Below, one piece after another: positions 59,701 to 64,000 of a stretch of DNA of 64,000 nt (position 1 is the first letter of the stretch; each line of letters begins with the position of its first letter). Under the pieces are notes generated by a model, which was given only the letters and a program-made list of their open reading frames with translations, was not told where the DNA came from and made no database searches. The stretch is taken from assembly GCA_012861695.1 (NCBI GenBank), contig JAAOOA010001136.1, forward strand, positions 62,001-126,000. Direction: 5' to 3'. The stretch comes from Trematomus loennbergii. Taxonomy: Eukaryota > Chordata > Actinopteri > Perciformes > Nototheniidae. Both the position numbers and the translations under genes were made by a program.

Positions 59701-60008
59701 TCTTCAGCCAGTTGTCAAATGGAATGAACATGACTCTTCGTGAATCAGAGGTAATAAAGGTTATTCAGAGGTGTTTCTTCAAATGTGTTCAGGTTGTAAT
59801 CATTCAACCCTGCACAGCTGTTGACTTAAACAAAAGGAAGGACATTTGTTTTTGGCAAAAGAAAATCAGTTTCAATACCATTCCCCTAATATGTTGTTCT
59901 ATAAAATATGGCATTCTTGTACTACATTTTTACTTTTCTGTGATGGAATGCAATACAATAATATCCCTCTATAATTTGCAGTGGATGTACGTTTCGATGT
60001 ACTCTTAA
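32557..60008 (+). CDS. Classical calpain, CAPN13/CAPN14-like calcium-dependent cysteine protease
   Basis: Coding exons: 32557-32793, 36280-36349, 36531-36649, 36745-36878, 36958-37132, 47830-47904, 49600-49685, 50410-50484, 54028-54188, 55395-55561, 56375-56386, 56496-56704, 57070-57106, 57256-57324, 57733-57790, 57922-57983, 58120-58188, 58376-58454, 58630-58746, 59698-59750, 59982-60008. All introns are GT-AG. The 2091-nt sum gives 696 residues without a break, normal for classical calpains. Domains: short N-terminus (1-45), protease core PC1 and PC2 (about 45-335), calpain-type beta-sandwich (about 345-507), acidic linker, penta-EF-hand (about 530-696). Catalytic Cys105 (GNCWFLA), His261 (QGHAYTVTG) and Asn285 (WNPWG) are intact. 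Calpains cut cytosolic proteins at limited sites when Ca2+ aligns the core. [10 protein letters not shown] and the C-terminal EW-M---YS pattern resemble CAPN14 from memory; CAPN12-like or CAPN1-like assignment is possible. The start has a good context (GCAGCAATGC). Confidence 0.92.
34557..34935. mobile_element. Solo LTR with 5-bp target duplication
   Basis: 379 bp from TGTTACGTTCC to GGCACGTAACA, flanked by CACAT at 34552-34556 and 34936-34940. No internal retroelement genes remain, as after LTR-LTR recombination. The short open frame inside is not a gene. Confidence 0.85.
34941..35440. other. Loop DNA of the foldback with a hAT-like remnant
   Basis: 34955-35035 has GTGGAGTA and AAGTAAC words like a hAT end. 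The rest is unassigned and includes a G run at 35298-35308. Confidence 0.35.
36280..37132 (+). CDS. Calpain exons 2-5, protease core PC1 and start of PC2
   Basis: Four exons of 70, 119, 134 and 175 bp; the first three match the standard calpain plan. Exon 2 lacks the usual GATRTDICQG motif and instead has [12 protein letters not shown], an unusual substitution beside the active site. Exon 3 opens with the catalytic Cys105. Exon 4 has [14 protein letters not shown] and DGRLVFVHS. Exon 5 has [20 protein letters not shown] and is two codons longer than the 169 bp I expect. Confidence 0.92.
37304..38760 (-). mobile_element. 5'-truncated L2-like LINE in calpain intron 5, with 9-bp target duplication
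   Basis: Antisense to the calpain gene. The direct repeat TATTTGTCA flanks it (37295-37303 and 38761-38769). Its 3' end (low coordinate) is an AAATC-repeat tail. The coding region covers most of the reverse transcriptase. Confidence 0.9.
37328..38681 (-). pseudogene. LINE reverse transcriptase with one frameshift
   Basis: Frames 38004-38681 and 37328-38017 together read [48 protein letters not shown] (catalytic YADD), [15 protein letters not shown], and after a frame change near 38010 [35 protein letters not shown] and WNTLP. This is the L2-like order of motifs. The endonuclease is lost by 5' truncation. Confidence 0.85.
39385..40700. mobile_element. TTAA-type MITE with a nested piggyBac-like MITE, right end unclear
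   Basis: It starts TTAAAGGGGACCTATCATGC, matching the inverted right end of the copy at 55653-56148. The region near 40610-40655 matches that copy's centre. The right terminus was not found, so the end is approximate. Confidence 0.6.
39925..40560. mobile_element. piggyBac-like MITE
   Basis: Ends TTAAACCTTGTGTTGTGTTC (left) and TTAACCCTTATGTTGTGTTT (right, inverted), with TTAA at 39925-39928 and 40557-40560. GGGTC/GACCC words follow each end. 636 bp, no transposase. Confidence 0.85.
40781..40830. mobile_element. 50-bp hAT miniature with perfect 8-bp target duplication
   Basis: CAGGGGTTCCCAAA at the left and TTTGGGAACCCCTG at the right, with only ~22 bases between. AGATAAGA is duplicated at 40773-40780 and 40831-40838. 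The element is almost entirely its two TIRs. Confidence 0.9.
40914..42097. mobile_element. TTAA-flanked MITE family 2
   Basis: Inverted ends TTAAGGCGAGACACCCCAGG and TTAAGGCGAGACACGGCAGG (right, inverted). A second, inverted and truncated copy is at 48093-48948. About 1.2 kb, no coding. TTAA target fits piggyBac-like mobilisation. Confidence 0.85.
42100..42640. other. Unassigned intron DNA
   Basis: No feature recognised. Confidence 0.3.
42650..42860 (-). pseudogene. LINE fragment (start of reverse transcriptase)
   Basis: The minus strand reads [20 protein letters not shown] then [10 protein letters not shown], a stop, and [16 protein letters not shown], the block before motif RPISNL in L2-like LINEs. 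It may be the other half of 46285-46560, split by the LINE between them, since the two coding segments nearly abut in the protein. Confidence 0.65.
42900..42922. repeat. Short CA repeat
   Basis: CACACACA run followed by CAG triplets. Confidence 0.8.
43270..44606 (-). pseudogene. LINE reverse transcriptase, two frames
   Basis: 44112-44606: [44 protein letters not shown]. 43270-44142: [11 protein letters not shown] (catalytic YADD), [44 protein letters not shown] and [10 protein letters not shown] single frame change near 44130 separates them. Confidence 0.88.
45272..45886 (-). pseudogene. LINE AP-type endonuclease
   Basis: [52 protein letters not shown] (catalytic GDLN), TLIDVILTN and SDHCTIACV (catalytic SDH) in the correct order. 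Upstream in another frame, [12 protein letters not shown] extends it to about 45985. It nicks target DNA to prime reverse transcription in intact relatives. Confidence 0.88.
45990..46285. other. Unassigned spacer
   Basis: GGAGCTCAGCTCC-like words near 46220-46260. Nothing else. Confidence 0.3.
46285..46560 (-). pseudogene. LINE linker fragment before reverse transcriptase
   Basis: The minus strand reads [20 protein letters not shown], then [20 protein letters not shown] and [12 protein letters not shown], the segment between endonuclease and palm in L2-like LINEs. Confidence 0.7.
46573..47340 (-). pseudogene. LINE reverse-transcriptase C-terminal fragment
   Basis: The minus strand reads [20 protein letters not shown] and [17 protein letters not shown], then [40 protein letters not shown] and [20 protein letters not shown]. 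This is a different LINE lineage from the neighbours, with frame changes near 47060. Confidence 0.8.
47340..47640 (-). pseudogene. LINE endonuclease fragment
   Basis: The minus strand has [19 protein letters not shown], the GDLN catalytic block of L2-like endonucleases. The rest is broken. Confidence 0.6.
47830..47904 (+). CDS. Calpain exon 6, catalytic His
   Basis: 75 bp, in phase. [12 protein letters not shown] places His261 in the expected motif. It is preceded by a 10.7-kb transposon-filled intron. Confidence 0.9.
47996..49158. mobile_element. TTAA-flanked MITE family 1, complete, carrying a nested TTAA MITE
   Basis: Ends TTAAAAGTGGGGTAGGTAAG and, inverted, TTAAAGGTGGGGTAGGTAAT, followed by GAAACCGGCTCGAG or GAAACCAGCTCGAG. 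TTAA at 47996-47999 and 49155-49158. It is interrupted by family 2 at 48093-48948. Fragments of the same family occur at 205-365 and 14500-14772. Confidence 0.85.
48093..48948. mobile_element. Family 2 TTAA MITE, truncated, nested
   Basis: It begins TTAAGGCGAGACACGGCAGG and matches the reverse complement of 41256-42097. About 340 bases of its other end are missing, and the break joins directly to family 1 sequence. Confidence 0.82.
49600..50484 (+). CDS. Calpain exons 7-8, catalytic Asn and end of PC2
   Basis: Exon 7 (49600-49685, 86 bp) has [19 protein letters not shown] with Asn285. Exon 8 (50410-50484, 75 bp) has LSVADDGEF and completes Trp across the junction. The first base of exon 8 completes Lys at the exon junction. 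Confidence 0.9.
50597..51267. mobile_element. hAT-like MITE in intron 8
   Basis: Inverted ends CAGTGTTTCCCCTA and TAGGGGAAACACTG. GGTGCT repeats immediately outside each end (6 bp; hAT normally gives 8). It contains a nested CAGGGCCGGTTCTAGAC-type end near 50768 and a 36-bp palindrome at 50958-50993. Confidence 0.8.
51347..51616. repeat. Duplicated ~50-bp block
   Basis: The block around CAGTGGACAGAACATAAAAA and the following GGACAYGTG-GCTGCGTTC appears at 51355 and again at 51570. Confidence 0.8.
51734..52811. mobile_element. Non-autonomous hAT with perfect 8-bp target duplication
   Basis: Ends CAGTGGCG (left) and CGCCACTG (right), with GCTGTTAC at 51726-51733 and 52812-52819. The right subterminal GTGGGGCTGTGCCCCAC is palindromic. 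1,078 bp. Short frames inside are not transposase. Confidence 0.88.
52820..52955 (+). mobile_element. Possible tRNA-derived SINE 3' part
   Basis: A box-B-like GGTTCGAAAT (52852-52861) is followed by CCCCCTTTCAACTCTCGTCA and an AATAAAAG tail, a layout of fish tRNA-type SINEs. No convincing box A, because the hAT insertion borders it. Confidence 0.4.
52956..54027. other. Unassigned part of intron 8
   Basis: It contains a short imperfect tandem repeat at 53420-53535 (TCTTCTTCTGCTGTTCCTGT units) and nothing else recognised. Confidence 0.4.
54028..56704 (+). CDS. Calpain exons 9-12, beta-sandwich domain
   Basis: Exon 9 (161 bp): [16 protein letters not shown] and [12 protein letters not shown]. 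Exon 10 (167 bp): [15 protein letters not shown] and [15 protein letters not shown] then IGFYVFE. Exon 11 is a 12-bp microexon (56375-56386, VTEE) between an AG and a GTAAGT; the same microexon occurs in other classical calpains. Exon 12 (209 bp): [20 protein letters not shown]. This domain binds Ca2+ and phospholipid in the family. Confidence 0.9.
54560..54650. repeat. LINE-like 3' tail
   Basis: ATTTCCCCTGTGAGGGATTA followed by ATAAAGTATGTCTTCTTCTT is the tail form of fish Rex/L2-type LINEs. No coding part seen. Confidence 0.45.
55261..55345 (-). mobile_element. hAT terminus remnant in intron 9
   Basis: Inverted, it reads CAGAGGTGTCCAAACTTTTT and GAGGGCCAGATTTGAAAGTG, a common hAT end in vertebrates. 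No partner end with a target duplication was identified. Confidence 0.55.
55653..56148. mobile_element. TTAA-flanked MITE family 3 in intron 10
   Basis: Ends TTAAAGTGGACCTATCATGC and, inverted, TTAAAGGGGACCTATCATGC. TTAA at 55653-55656 and 56145-56148. 496 bp. Same family as 39385-40700. Confidence 0.85.
57070..60008 (+). CDS. Calpain exons 13-21, linker and penta-EF-hand domain
   Basis: A short acidic linker (exons 13-14) leads to [21 protein letters not shown]-hand loops are recognisable at [14 protein letters not shown] (exons 16-17) and [15 protein letters not shown] (exon 18), with Asp at position 1 and Glu at position 12. Later hands lack clear acidic ligands ([27 protein letters not shown]). 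The protein ends WMYVSMYS. Exon 13's donor (GAA/GTGATG) is the weakest in the gene. Confidence 0.88.
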
Positions 60009-60440
60009 GCTGACAAGAAGATGTCTGCTGCTTTGGAAATGTAGCAGCAGAAAATAGAAAAGGTGTTCTCCTGCAACTGAGTTCTTACATGGTATGACAT
60101 AACAGGGCACTTACTTTTACATTTTAACTCGACCCATTTTAGGATTAGCCATGAGTTAGGCAGTGTCGGTTGTAATTCTAACTAGGGTTACACATTTGTT
60201 AAAAATACTATTTACAACTGAAAAACATATTTCAAGTCAATTGTATTACAGTTTTTGAGCAGAAAAGCACAGCTTTGTCAAAGCAGTATCACAAAAAATG
60301 TATCGAATCGAACATGATGTGTATTGTTGCATCCCTTTTAAATGTGATATATATATAAACTATAACCTATTCAATCGTTTTTCTATATGCAAGTCTCTCT
60401 GGTATACTTCATTTGTTGTTTTTAGGTTACTGCATTTTGT

Positions 60441-60446
60441 AATAAA
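60441..60446 (+). promoter_or_regulatory. Candidate calpain polyadenylation signal
   Basis: AATAAA about 430 bases after the stop codon. A second AATAAA is at 61048-61053. Which is used cannot be told from sequence. Confidence 0.45.
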
Positions 60447-61053
60447 CTGACGTGGGATTTTATTATGTGTTTTTAGCCATGCTAGAGCTGGTCAGTCCAC
60501 TATTTAGTATCCCAACAACTTTTGGATGGATTGTCTATAATTGTGGTAATATCCATGGTGATTAGGATATGAAACATACTGACTTTGGTGATACCCCCTT
60601 TTTTTTTTTTTTTTCAACTGTTGGTTTGATTTGCAATGCAATTTGGTTCAGACATGCATTCTCCCTGAATGAGTTGTATTCACCTTGGTGATCCTTTACC
60701 TTTACATCTAGCCCCACCATCTGGACATTATTTTAATTGTCCAACATAATAACTAACTTTTGTAAATCCAAAATAACTATTGAATTCGAAATGCTGAATG
60801 TTGGCTAAAATGCTAAACGATAATGGTAACTATGGTAAACGTTAAATATCAGTATATAAGCATCAACATTGGGGTTATTGGCAGGCTGACATTAGCAATT
60901 AGCTCAAAGCACCGCTGTGTGCAAACACAGCCTCAGACTGGTGCTAGCATGGCGCTAGACTCAGTATTGTTAAGTCTATAAGCTAATCCTTATGGTGGGA
61001 TACTTATACATTTTATGTTTTTGGTGGGTATAGACTTTGTACTTTAAAATAAA

Positions 61054-61802
61054 GACATTTTCAAACAGTTGTGCATAACTATTTATTTCACACCTTATAA
61101 AATGCCTTACAGATTTCCTTAAATACATATTCCTTGTGAAAAATAATCCTTAAATATGGCACAACACAAAATCGTGGCTTTAGAGATGTGAAGTCCATTA
61201 TACATAAAGGTTAGGACTAAAATTATGTGGCATAATTTGCTTGTTGCAGATGTATTAGTTAATAGCAAATGTGTATTGATGATTAATAACTAAAAACACA
61301 TTCATTTGTATAAAAGGTGAAGGAGAGTAATGAGACTTTAAACCCCATCACTCTTTACATGTAGAAACGGAAAAGCAAACCTTGTGGAGCACCACCCATC
61401 AAAATAATACATTGATAGCAATAATTAATGAAGTCTCATAAGTTCTTTAGAAAACTAATAACTACAAAATTATTTAACAGAAAGATAAATGATGAAGAAA
61501 ATGAATGAATGAAGAATGACAACTAATATATCGATGAACAGTTATGTATAAAGCGGACCATGTGAGCAGGTAGAATCACTGAATGATATCTTTGTTGGGG
61601 GTTAACCCAATAAATCAAACTTTAATAGATCAATGCACTGCTCAAAAGTTGAGAGTTTGAGACACCAGATAAGGTTGTGAAGCATTTCAAATATGAACTC
61701 TTATTTAAAGGGCCATGTCATGGCCATTTCCACTGATCATAATTACATTGTTGAGGTATACTAAAATAGATTTATACTGTGCAATTTTCCAAACTCACAT
61801 TG
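61054..61802. other. Downstream flank, unassigned
   Basis: AT-rich intergenic DNA with short frames only. Confidence 0.4.
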
Positions 61803-61810
61803 GTTTCGCA

Positions 61811-62534
61811 CAGGGGCGTCGCCTGGACCTGAAAATTCGGGGCTTAGCCCACAGTGGCGGCGGCACTACAGTGGCATTTTTCACTGCAACACTCCCCACA
61901 CGCACACACACAGTACACCCGTGACTGTTACAATGAAGGCTCGATAATCAGCTCACGGCATATAGGCAGGGGTAAAGTGGTGTGGAGTGGGGGGCTCATC
62001 TCCTCTAGGGGGGTCCGGGGGGATGCTCCCCCGGGAAGATTTTTTTTTAAATATTGAAGTTAGATGCATCAATCTGGTGCACTTTGAGAGCAAAATGAAG
62101 AGATCTATGGATACCTCTCTCAACACCCATATGAAGCAGAACTGTAAACAGATGTACTTTTTCTTTATGGATATTTGACTAATCACTCCCCTTTTAAACT
62201 CTATTCTTGTTTTACTGCCATATAGTATTTCATAACTGTTTTTCCTTTATTCTCTTATTTTTTTTAATAACTATAATGATCATATAAAGGTGTGCCGCGG
62301 AAATAATCTTTTGAATAATTTGTGACCAAACCGTTTGAGACCCACTGAGATAACTTAGACTAAAGTTATGTATCTAAACACTCAGAGAGTCCTTTAGCTC
62401 ACCTGAGTCTCTCAGTCTGAGAGGAGAGGACTCTCCTCCAGCTTCTTGTGGAACAAACAGCTCCATATGTCCGTTAGTGCAGCTAGCTAACCAGATGCTA
62501 ACAACACGGTCCATGCTGGCACCCTGTCCCTCCC

Positions 62535-62565
<31 letters not shown>

Positions 62566-62838
62566 ACTGTGCGCTATTGCCACACACACACACAGAGCCG
62601 AGCTTGAATGACACAAGCACACGTTTATTTCCATGCAACTCTCTGATTGGTCTGGTGTCATGCCTCTGTTGCATTCAACGAACACGGGAAATTACAGTGC
62701 TGCCGTCCTCTCTTGTGTCATGATGAGGTTCACGTAAAGCACGGTTAATGTATTATATTATTGAGGGAGAATTGTCCGGGGCTACAGAAAAAACATTCGG
62801 GGCTAAAGCCCGGATGCCCAGGCCAGGCGACGCCACTG
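61811..62838. mobile_element. Non-autonomous hAT with perfect 8-bp target duplication
   Basis: Inverted ends CAGGGGCGTCGCCTGG and CAGTGGCGTCGCCTGG. GTTTCGCA duplicated at 61803-61810 and 62839-62846. The internal TCTAGGGGGGTCCGGGGG motif and the following AATCTGGTGCACTTTGAG are shared with the element at 50597-51267. A CT repeat at about 62541-62565. Confidence 0.92.
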
Positions 62839-63096
62839 GTTTCGCATACAGCATCTCTGTCAAGCATGTGTATTCAGCAGTATTCACTTTCTCCACTAAA
62901 CGACTCGTTGGAGCTCTTGCCCCCCCCTCCCTGTGAGCCTAGTGTGCTCCGATTGGTCAGCTCGGCCACTCTGTTCTGATTAGTCAACCACCAGAGAGGC
63001 TCCGCCCGCTTTTTTCGGGGAACATCAGTGTAATGGTACAGCTGATATTTTATACTAACTAACCGAACTGAACCTACAACTGTTGTTATAGAAGAG

Positions 63097-63375
63097 TGTG
63101 ACGGCCCCAGGGCCTTTGTGCAGGTGTGTTGCAGGGCTTACGGTGGGGTGGAGCTGAAGAGGGTAATCAGCGCGATCACGGACACCTCCGTAGCCGGTGC
63201 TATTAATCCCAGCGGCCCGGAGTCTCTCTCCAAAGCGGCTGCAGAAGGACGAACTGAGCGACCCTCTCCCCTCGACCACCTATCTCTGCATTTACCACAA
63301 TAAATGTGCCGTGGTTTTGTAAACTCGTGTATGTCTCCTTGCCTTTCCGTTGTGGCCTACGAGCCGGTCATAACA
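63097..63375 (+). mobile_element. Solo LTR with 5-bp target duplication
   Basis: 279 bp from TGTGACGGCC to GGTCATAACA, flanked by AAGAG at 63092-63096 and 63376-63380. AATAAA at 63299-63304 fits + orientation. No internal genes. Confidence 0.88.
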
Positions 63376-63380
63376 AAGAG

Positions 63381-64000
63381 TAAGTTATTTTTACCTGTAA
63401 TAAACTACTACTGTTTGATGAGAAATCAAATCATGGTTTGCTATATATGAATTCAGGGAAGAAAGGATAGGCCTACTAAGTATTTCCATTAAACTTTATT
63501 TTTAGAAATGTACAAAATGAACATAAATATACATATATACACACGGTATATCATCCATTCCTCCTCGCATCTTGCCTGCGCACAGCCGGTGGTGCGGTGC
63601 CTTTTAGCACGAGGCCTCAGTAGTAGTAGAAGTCCCGTCCCCGTCATGGATTGTCCGCCAGGATCTGGCTGGACGAAATCAAATGCAAATCACAAAATAT
63701 TAGAGAAACTTAGTTGTTTTAGATTCGTTAGTAGTAGTTGTGTAATGAATGAACAGCTTGCCTGCTAATATGCTAACCTAGCTTTGTTTACCTTGGTAGC
63801 TAACACGATATGAACGTTAGCTTGGAGGAAAGGCAACTATAATGCAGTGTAATAAAACTACTATGAACAAAAGCTAGTGGTTCATATTAGGCTAGCAATA
63901 ACGTGTTTATAATTGCAATCGTATACGGGTATTCTGCTACCATACAATGTAACTTGCATGAATACATTGTTTTGCGCTAGCATACAGCTAGCCTCGTTAG
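63381..64000. other. Right edge, unassigned
   Basis: No gene or element terminus is supported. GCTAGC/GCTAAC words are frequent near the end. Confidence 0.3.

Overview
The window looks like nuclear DNA of a ray-finned (teleost) fish. It holds one intact, intron-rich host gene. The rest is a dense mix of fish-type transposable elements: hAT, piggyBac-like TTAA elements, PIF-Harbinger MITEs, CR1/L2/Rex-like LINEs and Ty3/gypsy-type LTR elements, plus AC, TA and TATC microsatellites. No bacterial operon, CRISPR array, rRNA gene or convincing tRNA gene was seen. The species cannot be named from the sequence alone.

Host gene: a classical calpain on the + strand, coding from 32557 to 60008 in 21 exons. 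The splice sites join to one uninterrupted 696-residue frame. Cys105, His261 and Asn285 form the protease triad. Internal exon lengths (70, 119, 134 ... 12 ... 58, 69, 79, 117 bp) follow the classical calpain exon plan. From remembered family features the closest match is the CAPN13/CAPN14 group. Introns 1, 5, 8, 9 and 10 hold most of the mobile DNA.

Layout. 1-6.3 kb: pieces of several DNA transposons (an integrase-core element with terminal inverted repeats, an internally deleted hAT with target duplication, an IS630/Tc1-type fragment), a LINE-1 ORF1 fragment and a LINE reverse-transcriptase fragment. 6.3-12.1 kb: a ~3.1-kb unit in two direct copies. Each carries a decayed fragment of calpain exons 14-16 on the minus strand, followed by LINE 3' ends. 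12.1-15.5 kb: LINE and gypsy-protease fragments and unassigned DNA. 15.5-18.5 kb: a complete non-autonomous LTR element with a Harbinger MITE in one LTR. 18.5-25.2 kb: a YqaJ-type exon, a LINE 3' end, a 2.3-kb foldback element, a piggyBac end and a Harbinger MITE. 25.9-29.3 kb: a LINE split by a Harbinger MITE. 29.3-30.3 kb: a third, inverted copy of the calpain exon 14-16 fragment. 30.5-30.7 kb: an AC microsatellite. 30.8-60 kb: the calpain gene. 60-64 kb: its 3' flank, a hAT element and a solo LTR.

Two themes stand out. First, calpain-derived sequence occurs outside the gene: three copies of an exon 14-16 fragment that share an intron unlike the resident gene's, and a 133-bp perfect inverted repeat linking the window's left edge to the DNA just upstream of the gene. 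Together these suggest inverted duplication within a calpain cluster. Second, two long foldback elements (20366-22662 and 32923-36210) share a core and the beginning of their ends but have unrelated outer arms. All four LINE blocks in calpain intron 5 lie antisense to the gene.
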